A stretch of 64,000 bases of DNA from Carposina sasakii (GCA_014607495.2 CP053150.1:13474495-13538494); one strand, 5' to 3'; shown: positions 35,693-52,672, counted from the stretch's first letter. Notes: a model not told the origin generated them from the letters alone. Made by a program: numbers and translations.

Positions 35693-36832
35693 GATAGCGG
35701 TGCCGTCATAGCGGCCATAAATATAAGATTATTGACGTACATTTTGCAATAATTTCAGCAAGGTTGCTCTCACAATACCATTACTACATAGTTTGTGACC
35801 TTTATTTACTTACGGGCACAAAATCAAACATGCACGTTGGAAAGATTATGGTATATTTATTAAATTGCATTTTGTACAGCAAACATACATCGCATCTAAA
35901 GTAATAGATATTACACAAATATATCACAAGTAAGAAAACTTAATTTGAACCTATGTAGGTTATAAACTTATTTTAAAAAAGTTAACCAAAACATTGGTTG
36001 CAAATATAAAACAGCATTAATTTTGTATCAAAAATAAACCTGCGAACATATAACTTTAGATTAATTTAAATGACTTTAATAGTAATATAAAATATTTATC
36101 GGTATGTTTGTGACACAAAGTGAAAATAATATCTATTATAATCTCGATTTAATTTGAAAACTTTGACCAAACCAGCTTGCCAGATAATTACATAATAAAT
36201 TATATTAACAAGTTAATAAATCTTCAAATAATCAATTCCACAAAAATAAACATTGTTTTCTTTAAACAAATTCAAAAACTGGCAGTACATACATACTAGA
36301 AGAAAGGTATTTAAAGTACTTACACAACATGTTATTGCAATTTTATTAATTATCTTTTCCTCTATTATTCTATGCTTATCAAGACATCCTCAGATATTCC
36401 GTTCTCCAGCTGTCTAAATGATTGAAAAACAACTGTAAATGTTATCCACATAATCAAACAGGATAAACATTGTATAATACAAGAAAGGTAAGATAAACGC
36501 ATTTATATTACAAATCCCGATTTACTCTCTAAACGGCAGTAACAACTATAATTATTGGCTTTAAATAAAAATCAACATCCAATCGGGAGACAGTAAAAAA
36601 ATATGTACATACAGTGTAAAACATCAATTATGTACATCAAACCCGAGTCTGGTTGTGGGTAACGTGACGTCACGATCGTTGCGGTTAAGGAGTTAGCCGA
36701 GTCCCCTCCCCTTGCCTACCTTCTTTCCCCGCGCACACCTGAATATACTTACAAAGAACGGTCGCAACTAGAGTGCGTATCACGAGATAATTCCTTTGAA
36801 TGATGGCCCTAGTTATTATGCGTATGACATTA

Positions 36833-36974
36833 TGGTCTATTCTGACCGTCACTCTTAATCCTAATCGTAAAATTAGTCCTACCTATCCCCTTCTCTCTCG
36901 GCCATTTATGTTAAGGACGGCGTGGGATAGACCTGACTAAGATTAAGTGTAACGAAGACGGTCAGAATCGACCA
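36833..36974. mobile_element. Small TA-flanked MITE (Tc1/mariner-like)
   Basis: Ends TGGTCTATTCTGACCGTC and GACGGTCAGAATCGACCA pair over 18 bases with one or two mismatches. Inner blocks such as CTTAATCCTAATC/GACTAAGATTAAG and CCTACCTATCCC/GGGATAGACC also pair. TA lies on each side (36831-36832, 36975-36976). 142 bp. Confidence 0.6.
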
Positions 36975-38897
36975 TATTTGCGTTACCATATTTCATACAC
37001 ATAGTCACGCCCATTATCCCCCAAACAGGGTGGACAGAAGATAATATCTACGTTATTGCATACCTACAAAAAATGTTAGCCCCGAAACCAGGCGTAGGAG
37101 TTATTCCACGAAACGGACTCTACTGCACTAGTAATGACGTCACATACTCAAACTGAGTTTTAGACAACGCAACGGCCCACTTGAAATAAACGGTAAATTT
37201 AACATTAGCACACATGTCGTCTCGCTTTTTTATATATAAACAGACAGAGCTGGCACGTGTTCCAATTTAGATTTTCTTGAATCAAGATTTACGCAATAAC
37301 TACAAGTGGGCTTTAAACTCTTACGTATGCAAGTCAACCTTCTTAACTCGAATACGCAAAATGTTAGTTGCGTCGTAAATTAACTTATCATGTAGCTTGA
37401 CTGAGGAACGTTAAGGACACGCTTCTAACTAGCTTTCAAAGCAAAAAGCGGTTACTACGTCTCGGATATTCAAAATTTTGCTCATAACTTAACTATGTTT
37501 GATAAAATTATCTGGTATTGTATGGTCAAATTTAATCTCTTATTATTGGTAAGAAATTTACTATAATGATAATTATTTAAATAATATCTATATTAAATTA
37601 AATTACATGTACAACCAGATAATTTTACCAATAAATGTTTCAAGCCTTGTGTAAATTTCAAGAATTGATTTTATTTTAATTAAATTATTTCTATTTTTCT
37701 AGCTAGTAGGCGTGATCTTAAATAACTTTCACGCTGCATTATTAGATTTATCAGCTAACAATCAGCACCACTTATTTACTAAACTAAAAAGGACTAACAT
37801 ACACGTAAGGAAACATAGAGAGATGCAGTAGTAGTAATTTAGTAGTTTTGTATAAAAAATCTAGTAGAAACTAGGGTCGATAGTTTTAAATCTACACAAG
37901 GCTTGTATATTCGAGCTTTGATTCCCTTATCTTAATAGGTCCCTAGGGGTAATGGTTGTATGAACAGGCATCGATAGTATAGTAAGCGTTGTGAATATCT
38001 CACTCTACAAAATGAGACTTAGGATGTAAATTTACTAGTTTCATGTTAAAATGTATCATTTCACGCATACTTGAAGAATACAAATCTCAGAACAACAGTC
38101 AAGCTACTTCTCATAATATAGCGGACGTGCAATTTCATAGCTTATTCTCAAATATACCTCAAATCTACCTAAGACCTGATCATTACTACTGCATACAACA
38201 AAATTTCTACTCTCCTATACAAAGTTACATTTTAAACAATACTAAATCATTAATACTCTATGTAATAATTTCCTTTTAAATAATAGAATACAGTTACACA
38301 AAACAAACGTTAAATTTGTTATTTTATTTAAATAAAAAATAATGGAATAATTGATTGATTCGTGTGACACGTGATTCACTTTACCACCGTAATAACTGAG
38401 TAGTCCTCGACACTTGTATTCACTCTCACTAAGTGTTTCATATTAATAGACAACATCATTATCAATCGACACTGGCTCACAGTTAGATCCGACGGCACGG
38501 CGCAGCTTACTTAAATTAAATGGCATCGAAATCTCCTGAAATAGAGGAAAGATACACTTGAAAATTTTCATTCGATCATCGCCTGTGACTTTCTAGATTT
38601 TAACTAAAAAAAAGCTCAAAAAATCTCCTTGACTTAGGTACCACTGTAAATGGTGTGATATATCGTAAAACCTTCCATATTTATGAGTATGTCCGCATAA
38701 TCTGAGCGATTGCTCAGATTGCAAAAGCTATCCCTATTAATAAAATATGGCATTTGTCCATTTGTCCATTCCACTTGTTTTTGATATTCCGTGGCCTAGT
38801 CTTATGCCAAGTTTACAAGATGTGGAAGGGTTTACGATACATCATACCAGCGCTTACATCCCCAAAGGATGTGGGAACTATTTGAGTTTATTAATTG
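36975..38897. other. AT-rich gene-free stretch
   Basis: No ORF with coding character and no repeat matched. Contains scattered GTGACGTCA-like sites just upstream and at about 37134, which I do not interpret. Confidence 0.4.
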
Positions 38898-39362
38898 CTA
38901 TTGAGGGATCGCCCACCACCGGGCCCTATACCCTCCGCTGACCCTCGGATCTGCCTACTCATGATCACGAACACAAGACACTACAGTCGCAACGAGAAGC
39001 CAGATCCAAGCACCTAGCATGCAACCATAAATACATAGCTGCTAATCCGAAAACCAATTAAAATTTTAATCGACATATGTTTCGCCAACACCCGTGGCAT
39101 CATCAGGATTAGTTTTCCATGTTAGTTCTATCTACCGAACCAACTAACTCACTAACTAACTAACTAGTTAGTTGGTTCGGTAGATAGAACTAACATGGAA
39201 AACTAATCCTGATGATGCCACGGGTGTTGGCGAAACATATGTCGATTAAAATTTTAATTGGTTTTCGGATTAGCAGCTATGTATTTATGGTTGCATGCTA
39301 GGTGCTTGGATCTGGCTTCTCGTTGCGACTGTAGTGCCCGGTGGTGGGCGATCCCTCAATAG
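38898..39362. mobile_element. Large foldback (hairpin) element with one arm interrupted
   Basis: The arms 38979-39150 and about 39165-39336 are almost perfect inverted copies around a short CTAACTAACTAACTAGTTAG centre. The outer 26 bases also pair (CTATTGAGGGATCGCCC with GGGCGATCCCTCAATAG). Between the outer and inner arm on the left only lies a 55-bp insert (38924-38978, CCCTATACCCTCCGCTGACC...). The folded stem is about 195 bp. No clear target duplication and no ORF. It ends only 43 bp from the Arf6 poly(A) signal. Confidence 0.75.
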
Positions 39363-39404
39363 AGATTTGAACTTCCGAATAGTGACGCCTGATACAATTC
39401 AATA

Positions 39405-39410
39405 TTTATT
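39405..39410 (-). terminator. Likely Arf6 poly(A) signal
   Basis: AATAAA on the minus strand, the first after the tandem array, giving a 3' UTR of about 930 bases that contains the whole array. Confidence 0.5.
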
Positions 39411-40338
39411 AATTGCTTTTAAAATTACCCAATTTTTAAATAAAAAGCGCAGTTTTTGACCGGACACGGTAATTTTAAAACCAAATTGCACTCGTTCACC
39501 CTACAAAATTTATACTAAAGCAAAAAAACCAGTTCTATAACCCGTGCACAAGAAGAATGTCGGCGGCGGCGTCGTAACGTACCTTGCGTGACACTGTGCG
39601 GCGGCGCGGGCCGCCTACTCTGCGACTCATAACTTGTGGTTGCTCATGAGCCACGTGACGTAGTAACGTACCTTGCGTGACACTGTGCGGCGGCGCGGGC
39701 CGCCTACTCTGCGACTCATAACTTGTGGTTGCTCATGAGCCACGTGACGTAGTAACGTACCTTGCGTGACACTGTGCGGCGGCGCGGGCCGCCTACTCTG
39801 CGACTCATAACTTGTGGTTGCTCATGAGCCACGTGACGTAGTAACGTACCTTGCGTGACACTGTGTGGCAGCGCGGGCCGCCTACTCTGCGACTCATAAC
39901 TTGTGGTTGCTCATGAGCCACGTGACGTAGTAACGTACCTTGCGTGACACTGTGCGGCGGCGCGGGCCGCCTACTCTGCGACTCATAACTTGTGGTTGCT
40001 CATGAGCCACGTGACGTAGTAACGTACCTTGCGTGACACTGTGCGGCGGCGCGGGCCGCCTACTCTGCGACTCATAACTTGTGGTTGCTCATGAGCCACG
40101 TGACGTAGTAACGTACCTTGCGTGACACTGTGTGGCAGCGCGGGCCGCCTACTCTGCGACTCATAACTTGTGGTTGCTCATGACCCACGTGACGTAGTAA
40201 CGTACCTTGCGTGACACTGTGTGGCAGCGCGGGCCGCCTACTCTGCGACTCATAACTTGTGGTTGCTCATGAGCCACGTGACGTAGTAACGTACCTTGCG
40301 TGACACTGTGCGGCGGCGCGGGCCGCCTACTCTGCGAC

Positions 40339-43940
<3,602 letters not shown>

Positions 43941-44660
43941 TGTGAAGAGCTCACCTCAACCGCACAACTGGAAAAATAGAGAAAAAAACCATATTATTTA
44001 GAAGAAAAGTATGTAAAAATTGCGGGTAATACAAGTAGGTTTAAATAGTGTAAGTAAAATGAAACAATCAATAAAGCTAAAGACCTTTTGAAAATGTTTT
44101 TGAAATGAACGGTAAGCACAGAGTGTCAAACAAAATTCCCAAACGCGCGTCAGTGACATTTTGCAGAAAAACGCAGTCTATTTACTCAACTTTGGACCCT
44201 AATATTTTGAGACACTTCCCAGGTCAATCGACGGAGCCATACAACCAAAATTGAATTGAATGACCTATGAGGAAAAGTCAAGAATGAAATAATAATTCTT
44301 GGTCTATTCATTAGTTTTTCGAATATATTTTATAGCATGAAATACAGTTCTGTAGAAAAACATTTTGTCATATTTTTACTAAAGCATGTCCGTTGAATAT
44401 AGATAAAACCGGTGTTCCGAAAGCTTCCCAGAATTAAAATAACCAAACGAAGATTACGTCATTAAAAACCAAACGTGACATATAAACATTAATTTTAACT
44501 ATGTACAAGGACAAATGAGACTATTGTAATTAAGTATAACTAATAAGCGAAACTGGGAACTTAATTAAACTTATTCCCTCCCTACCAACACGAGCGCCAT
44601 TTTAAATTAACCTGTCACTTTCGCGTAAATAGTTGGCCGTGGCAACTTTCTCATTATCTA
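43941..44660 (-). promoter_or_regulatory. Arf6 5' UTR and possible upstream exon
   Basis: The sequence before the ATG runs to a TTTTCCAG acceptor at 43968, so the 5' UTR is spliced. A possible first exon ends at a GACAG|GTTAAT donor near 44612 on the minus strand, after GTTGCCACGGCC. This is only a splice-site guess. Confidence 0.3.
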
Positions 44661-44794
44661 AAAAATTACCGCTTAACATTTACTGATTTAATACAAAAAG
44701 GCTACTAAGCCATTTAGATATTTTTAAATGATTCTACAGGGTCCTAACGTCATTTTACGCCTATTATTTTACGAACCTTATAGATAACATTATA

Positions 44795-44960
44795 TCATCA
44801 TCGTCATTTACAGCCCTGAGTAGTCCACTGTTGGACATAGGCCTCCCCTAACAACCTCCACTCCGACCGGTCGGAAGCAGCCTGCATCCAACCGACGCTT
44901 GCGACCTTGGCCAGGTCGTCCGTCCACCTCGCGGGTAGCCTTCCCACGCTGCGTTTGCCG
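44795..44960 (-). repeat. LINE 3'-end fragment
   Basis: Plus-strand ATCATCATCGTCATTTACAG, AGTCCACTGTTGGACATAGG, CCTCCAC and GGTAGCCTTCCCACGCTGCG are the reverse complement of a widespread lepidopteran LINE tail with a terminal ATGATGATGA run. Confidence 0.55.
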
Positions 44961-47060
44961 ATACGTGGTATCCATTAACATTATATAAGTTACGACAAAT
45001 ACACAATTATGTATATTTACACACATCATAACTGCTACTTGTATTCTATTGCCGTAGTTCACACAGGTGGAGTAGCAGGATACAACTAGGTAGCATTAAG
45101 TTGAAAAAAGCCGTCTAGCAGACAGAACTGCATCATAAAATTAAAAGCTAAAAACATCAATTAATTCATTATGTTGACGGATTGATGGATTAGTGTAAGT
45201 GAAGCAAATCTTTCTACATATGATTATAATAATCTCTATTCTCTATAAAAATATAAGTATCACAGTAGTCTAATACTCTTGCATTATATTGAAATACATA
45301 TATGGCTTCGCCCTACATAAATAACATAACCGTTAGTAATCGATCTAGACAGTTATAAGGTATAAATATTTATGCTTATGTATTTTCGACAAAACAACCA
45401 TTTCCAAAACATTGTACATACCTACATTAGAATTAGTCAGCTCAAATAGCGTTTGTCATCAATCAGGCGAGGTCCCTCCACAGTAACCTGATAAGTTCTA
45501 TTCCATGTTTGGTTATCGATGTCAGTCCTATTTGGATTTATTGAAATTAATACTGCTTACTGCACAAAAAAGTGACTTGGCTGAAGTTCTTCTGTCCCCT
45601 AGCTAGATGAACCAGAGGACAACAGTTCATAGTTCTCTCGTCATCTCGTACAAATCAACAATTTGGGTAAGTAGCAATATAGATACAGTTCTTCGTATGT
45701 CAGCATGACGACAAAGAGGTACCTTTGCTTCCTAGATATTCACAGAAAACGTAAACTACACCCATTATCCGCAGCCAGCATAGCATATCTAAATATCTAG
45801 ACAGTGAATTCAGCTAAACGCCGTATTCCGCTGTATTCTCACCGAGCAAGGAAACCATCCCACGGCCTGCCTACACCGCCGGCCTAGATACCGGACTAAA
45901 TATAGATAGTGAGCCCTTACTGTGTAATCTCGTGGTAATGACGTCATCGTGTACCCTACTGCAAATAATTAGAAGCTGATGAGTTTTTGATCAACATCAA
46001 AGGACATTAAAAAGTGCATCAATCACGGTTTTGGCAATTGATCGACACAATTATTCTTATTGTACTAAAAATAAATCCCATTGATAATTCCTACAAATAA
46101 CATGAGAACCTGGAGAGTTGCCTTGTCGAATGGCAGGAGAAGGCGAAGGATCGCAAGGTGGGGTCTAAAAGTATGGAGGCCTTTACCCAGTATGTACTAG
46201 GTAGGAAACACTACAGGCTAGATACATGCCGCCGGATTATGTATGTATGACTCGTAACATATTATGTATTGGGTCGACGTGTATTTAAAGCTAAGACCTT
46301 ATTTCCATGGATCATTAAAAGTTACTCTTAACTAATTTATTAGGTACCACATTGAAAACAATGTTAGCCTAGCCAAAACTGGGAAAGTGTCCGTTGTAAG
46401 AAACAAGTCACACGTTGTCTGTCGCTAGAGTACAAATTATCTAAAAGCTCCGAGAATAAAATAGAATCACCTTAGATTAATAATAGGTCTTCGCGAGCGA
46501 AGAGGAGCGAAGCGGAGCGAATCTTTATTTTAAGAGAATCACAAAATGTAACAAGCAATGCGATAGAATTTCGTATTAACTCCTCTATAAAAAGCGAGAG
46601 TCTTTCTATACTTATGGCCGGCTCCGTGTAGATATACTGGTAGCGGTTTATGGTAGCCGGTGATGGCGCTAGTTTCTGTGATTATATAATACATTTCTAT
46701 GCACTTCCATTTAGTTCCATAATACTTCGCTTATCACGCCATTACTCTACAGACACTATTGTTTGCGCAAGTAATGCAAACAACTTGACAGACACGGGCG
46801 CTACCACTTCCGTGTCAGATGTTATGGAGTATTCATTACTCATTAATGAAATGCTGTACAAATGTAGTAGACTTGTCCGCGCTTGGTTTAGTTCTCTTAG
46901 GTACAACATACGGAAGTAATTGTATCAGGTAAGGACAGTAAATGAAATAGGTACAACACAAAATCCTTTGTGTAATCATTTACATGAAGAACCTTACTTG
47001 TGCTGATGCGGGACTTAACCGGAACACATCAGCTGCATTAGGTACCGTCCGTGCATGTCC

Positions 47061-47151
47061 TTTTTTTTTTTATTGACAAATGATGGTAGCCTGAAGGGCT
47101 TTGCCATCTTCACCGAGCTAGATGGCGTGCGCTTAAGGCGCACAACCGAAA
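47061..47151 (-). mobile_element. Short poly(A)-tailed retroposon with 12-bp target duplication
   Basis: The perfect direct repeat CCGTGCATGTCC lies at 47049-47060 and 47152-47163. Between them is a 91-bp insert that, on the minus strand, ends CAATAAAAAAAAAA. A target-site duplication plus an A tail after AATAAA is the mark of LINE-driven retrotransposition of a 3' transcript end. The inserted sequence contains GCGCCTTAAGCGC and is otherwise unrecognised. The target is an older RTE-type repeat. Confidence 0.75.
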
Positions 47152-48814
47152 CCGTGCATGTCCTAAGAGGCGACATAGGAACTGCGGCATTCCCTCAGAC
47201 GATAAGCTAGCAATTTGTAACTGATCATTAACATCTATCCTCACCATGCTAAACGTGGCTTTGGAATCCCCTTTATGATCCTGCGGCCCCATTTCGGAAA
47301 CACAGCCGTGTGTGTTATTATGTTTTGTAAGTTAGCAAAATGTATGTTGTCCTGTCTCTAATTAGGTCGGTTCGGAGCTAACGTTACAGTAACCTCAAAT
47401 ACACTATATAGGTTTAGAAGAAGTACAAATTACTGTTTTCGTCATCTGTAGATATATTAACCAGGGTATGATATACAACCAATTAATTGCTACAAAATGT
47501 CGGTTCAATGACACCACGAAAAAGTATTTTTATTTTTATGGCGCGGGATCAATATAAAGGTTTAACGTGCCCCGAAGTCGTAAACGTTAAACGAGGGTAT
47601 GTCGCGTACCCGGAACATGAGGTTGCCAACTATAATTTTGAAAATTTCTGCTTTTTATCAAGAGTTATGTTATCCCTAGTAAATTAAGTAGAACGTTTTG
47701 TAATGGAATCGTACGTAACGGAAAAGCGGAAAAAATACCTCATTTTGGAAAATGTTGGCGACTTTTTTTTAAATTTGATTTGTGCTGATACATCGGAGAA
47801 ATACACATTATTGATGGCAATTTATCGTCATATTTAATCGAAATCGAAAACTATCTAAAATATTAGGTAGATCATAAAATACCTTTAATACATGTCTTGT
47901 CTACACATTTTCTTTTTTTCATCATTCTGATAAATTCGATTTAATTCCGTTCGATCTGAGGAAATTCCGAAAGTTGGCAACACTAGAAACTTAGATGGAA
48001 CTGGGTCGCGTTCGTATCCAATAAGCGCCACAGTGGATTATGACATGTTCCTGTGGAGAAGTGATTAGTAGTGAGACGTTATGAGTTTTATGTGTGTCGT
48101 GTTAGTTTAACTTTTAGTCGCTTAACGCTTTAATACATTATATTAGTTAGTAATTATATATTACATGACCCAACAGTAGGTTGTATGACCAAGAGAATGC
48201 AGGATTATTTCCATTTTGGAAAAGAGATGCCAATCTACACGATTCCACAAATTATACAATGTTAATAATTCTGCTTTCAAAGTTCACAGAATCCTATCTG
48301 GTATGATGGTAATGATCGATGCATTGACCATCCTTCTACCATCTTCAAGGAAGAAGCACCCTACCTGTGATAGGTAGTAGGTAATAAATAACGCTAGTAA
48401 CGAAAGATTGTGATTAAGCATTATGAATTCACCATGTTCTAATCACTGACGCAATCCCATGACTCCAGTAAAGTCCGAGACTCTGCAAATAGGAAGCTGC
48501 CTTCAGACAATTAGAGAACCAAGCCGCCAATTGAGGCTGCGGAGCAGTTAATTTCTTTGGCCTGCCGAGTTGGTGTGTAAAAAGTTGTAATAGCTTTTAA
48601 AGTACAGCCGGGCCATGAAATTGGATGTTAAAATATTGTCATTGTAACTAATGAGCTAGGTTTTGTGATAATTATGGGGATTTGAATAGTTATGATTATA
48701 TTCTACATAATCTTTCTATTTAACTATCAAACTCCAGTTTATTTTCGATAAACAACCAAAATAATTAAAGGGATATTTATTGATTCTTACTAAACTTTCT
48801 TCCTACCTACTGAT

Positions 48815-48965
48815 CGGCCTATAATTATTGCAGCCTACTGCTGGACGTAGGTAGGCCTCCCCCAGGGCACGCCACAAAGGCTACAGCCAAAAGGGGTTTT
48901 TGCACCAACTATGCTGGGTAGGTGGATTGATGACAGCAGTGAGACGCGCGCCTTACTCGCGTCTT
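48815..48965 (-). repeat. LINE 3'-end fragment
   Basis: CTGCTGGACGTAGGTAGGCC, CAGGGCACGCCACAAAGG, GGGGTTTTTGCACC and GGTAGGTGGATTGATGACAG match the family at 23945 and 25690. Confidence 0.55.
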
Positions 48966-49286
48966 ATGTCGGCACAAACTTCTTAAACTCGGATTCCTTA
49001 GTTCGATTAAATTAAAAGTTACTGGATATTATATCCTAATTCCTTCCAATAACCTATCAGACGTAGATCAACCTACAGAAATGCAATTGACCCATGGGCG
49101 GTGCAGGGCGATCAGGCCGAGGATCGCCCTTCTATTTCCGTTAGGTCAACGCCTAGGGCGTTAACCATTTCCACGCCATTTCCCTTGTCGGCCTAATTGG
49201 ATATGAGCATTTAAATAGAGGTCCATGCATCTGCTGATAAAGATAGAAAGCTTGTCTGGACACGACTGTACTAATCGGGGGGGCAA

Positions 49287-49790
49287 TAAATAAATAAATA
49301 TTCACAAACTTACAACACATTAAGCTAGTCCCATAGAAAAAACCCTAAGGTCTTGTGTATTGGGTACTAAGCAATGGTAATATATAGGTAAACTAGAGGA
49401 CGCCCGTAACTTCGTCCGCGTGGACTGCAGAAAAAACAAAATGTCGAAATTATACGGGAAAAAAATATTTTCCCGGGATAAAAAGTAGCCTATGTGTTAA
49501 TCCAGGGTGTTGGCTAACTTTATACCAAATTTTATTAATATCGCTCCAGCCGTTTTTACATGAAAGAGTAATAAACATTCATCCATCCTAAGTATGGATT
49601 TTCGCGTTTATAATATTAGTAGGATAGATAAGTATAGAACGTATAGTATCGTCAATAGTCAACATAATATCAATGTTTGCACCTAGCGGGATTCGAACCC
49701 AGGATCTAAGGCGCGGCGAGCAGGGCTATAAGAAATATAGCCGGTGCCCACCGTATTTCCTACTGCACCATAGAATCGGTTTATCATTTT
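49287..49790 (-). repeat. SINE-like repeat copy B, interrupted by a Helitron-like piece
   Basis: The tail part (49287-49390: AATATTCACAAACTTACAAC, then GGTCTTGTGTATTGGGTACT) matches copies at 11330 and 52673. The head (49683-49790, minus strand) has a tRNA-like B box GGGTTCGAATCCCGC preceded by GGTGCAGTAGG. About 230 bp between them (49392-49622) is a minus-strand Helitron-like repeat (GACGCCCGTAACTTCGTCCG, CGGGATAAAAAGTAGCC), apparently inserted later. Another piece of that family starts at 49793. Confidence 0.55.
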
Positions 49791-52672
49791 TATAGGTGAA
49801 CTAGTGGACGCCCGCGACTTCGTCCGCGTGGAAATTGAATTGTAGCTTATATGACACGTTTGTCGGTTTACCATAGCAGTGCCATCTATTGTCTACTTAC
49901 TCAAACCAGTCGAAAAGTATCGACATATGTTAGAATCTTTTAGAGTTAACAGATAATTGTGACTGTCAATTAATTATAGACAAATAATTTGCAATAAAAT
50001 AAAATTGCGACTATAATTAAAGATCTAAGCTATCCTATCTCTCAAGTTGGACCAGACTGCTCACGGTGTGCCAATTTAATTTAAAATCGGTTAAGTAGTT
50101 TAGGAGTCCATCGCGGACAAACATCGTGACAGGAGATTTATATATATTAAGATTATCAAGAAAAGTTATCTTTAGAGTGCGTGAAGCAGTGATTGCATGA
50201 ATAATACCTGCAATAAATTGCGATAATCGATAAATCTATTTATGTAGGCACACGAGCGAGATACCTCTCACCCACCTGTCATTTATAGAGAGAATGCTAC
50301 GGAGTTATTACAAAACCACATCTAAAGTTAGACACTGCTTAATTACCAGAAAATGTTGGTATGTATTATCTGTTAAAATTGGGCAATGTTTATCTTATAC
50401 AAAATGTTTGTAATAACACAGCCAAATAATAAAGTCTTGCAATTTAATACAATACAATTTATTAGTATATACTAATCTTTAATTTCTATCTCTACATCCA
50501 CTGCTAGAAATCCGTATTGTGGGTATCACTTCATTTCCCCACTCTTTCTCCCTATTTTTTTAGAATCAATAACCAAAGCATTTGGCAAGAACAGCAATAC
50601 AAACAGTTCATACTTCCTCAAATTATGAATACCAGAAGTAATATCTCTGGATTACAGCCAGGGTCGCGGAAATCGCCCGCTATAAATGTATGTATGCGTA
50701 CAATTCGCTAATGCATTACTTTGCTGGGCATCTAAAGCCCCACTGAAGGCGAATCATATCGGGGATCACTAGATGGAACTTACTTCAAAATTAGGTATAA
50801 GTTCATCGTTTCCGCCATAGTTAGGAAGTCCACTGCCGGACTTTGCTAGGTCTCTATGTGAGATGGTAAGGGAGGTGTCATGCCACAGGAGTGGTCAAAT
50901 TCGATTGTATTTTAATAACATTTCATTCTTTTTCTGTACGAACCTCAATATCGTGTATATTGTGCTTTTAAAGAGGTTAGGTGTTGTCTCTTCTTAAACG
51001 AATTAATTTATATTAAAAGCTGCTTTTTAGGCCCCCTTGGGCCGAGACAAATGCGGGCCATTCATAACTTATCCCATGGCATTAAAAGCTAATGTAATGC
51101 GTGAGAAATGACTAGTAACAGCATAGTACGAGGAAGTAATAGGTAAAAGGAAGTACCTAGTTATCTATTAATGAATAAAGGACTTGTTACACTTGATGGG
51201 TTTTGCTTTACATTCATATCGAACAGCCCGCATCATATGCCCGAATTCCGCTGGAATAATTCCCTCTATATCCATCTATCTATTCTATTCTATTAGTTTA
51301 TGCCAAAAAGAACAAGACAGGATAAGCTTAGCAAACAGATAACGCGAGGATAATAAATCTACCGAGATTTATTGCGCATGTGGTGCAAATAGACCTGATA
51401 TTTACGAGTATGATGAAAATTTGATAATACATTTTTACCGCAACGTCTATCGCATGTATTTTATTAATTCATAGAATATGTTAATTTCAAACAGTATAAT
51501 TGAAAAAGATGATTTCCAAAGATATTTATATTTGCAATGGAAAATCTATCTCCCAATGATGGATGACTGATGATGCTATCTATTTATAATGACGATCGCA
51601 AAAACCGGTTGGATGGCTCGCTTATCAATTCTAGTAGGTCAGGGAGAAAGAAGTATCCGCGCAGCGTGACCGTGCCCGCGGTCAGGCCGCTAACGGTAAC
51701 CGCGATTGTAAAAGTATCTTAATGATTATTCAGATTATGAACTTGCAAATGGTTGTTTATTTATCTCGCGAGAATATAATAAACACGGTACAGGAATATA
51801 GGTGCAGAAATCGGTGGGTAAAACCTGGAAAACCAGCTGTCTCTACCTACACGTACAAACGTCGATGAAACTAGGTATATAATGACGTAGGCTTGTGTCA
51901 TTTTGGTCTTTTTCAGACCTTTAGCCCTTTTTCACAGTTCCGGTTGTCGAGAAGTCGGTATCAGTTACCCGGTAGCGAAGTGTTTAGCAATGGACGTTAG
52001 CTTTTATACGTCTTTATTAATTTACCTACTAAGCAAAAGCATACATTTCACCACCAGGTTCCTGACAACGGCTACCCGGCAACTGAAGCATGTGAAAAGG
52101 CACTTATCTTTCTTAATAAACCAAGCTCAATGTCAAGCCGCTTCTCCATATTTTATAGGATTACACAAGTCACAATTTTCTTAGCATTAGATACGAAACT
52201 ACAGACCTATGATGAATGTAAAGTTATTCGTTACTTCTGTCCCAGAAGCGTAAACTCGGGCTCCCTAGTGCGTGCGCGTCGGTAAATTTATTATCTTTCA
52301 TTCAATGAGCATGCTCTGTGATAAGTTATCATTGTTTCGCATTTATTTCCTCTGCTAATCTGCACCAATTGTGGTCGAGGGTCATTTTCGAGATAGCCCA
52401 TTGGCTGTTTTTAAAACGACTGTTTACGTGCGAATGCCATGGACAATGTGACCGTTAGCTTTCTCGAAAAAATTAAGAAATCAAGTAAGATCAAGTAAGA
52501 ACAGAAACGGTATTTATAGGTTTATATAAAAGGAAGCGTCAGAAATTTGTCTAGTACATTTATTTAACTTTTCTGGGACATAAGTTACCCGTATCGTATC
52601 ACCAAATCAGCATTTTAACTGGGCCTTTTACATTTTTAATCACATGAGAGAAAAAATAAGAGTTACTGTAAA

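Noticed and set aside
46650..46919. 89-codon plus-strand ORF as a small gene
   Set aside because: No recognisable motif, codon pattern or splice context.
51903..52184. 93-codon plus-strand ORF as a small gene
   Set aside because: Hydrophobic stretch only, no family and no supporting context.
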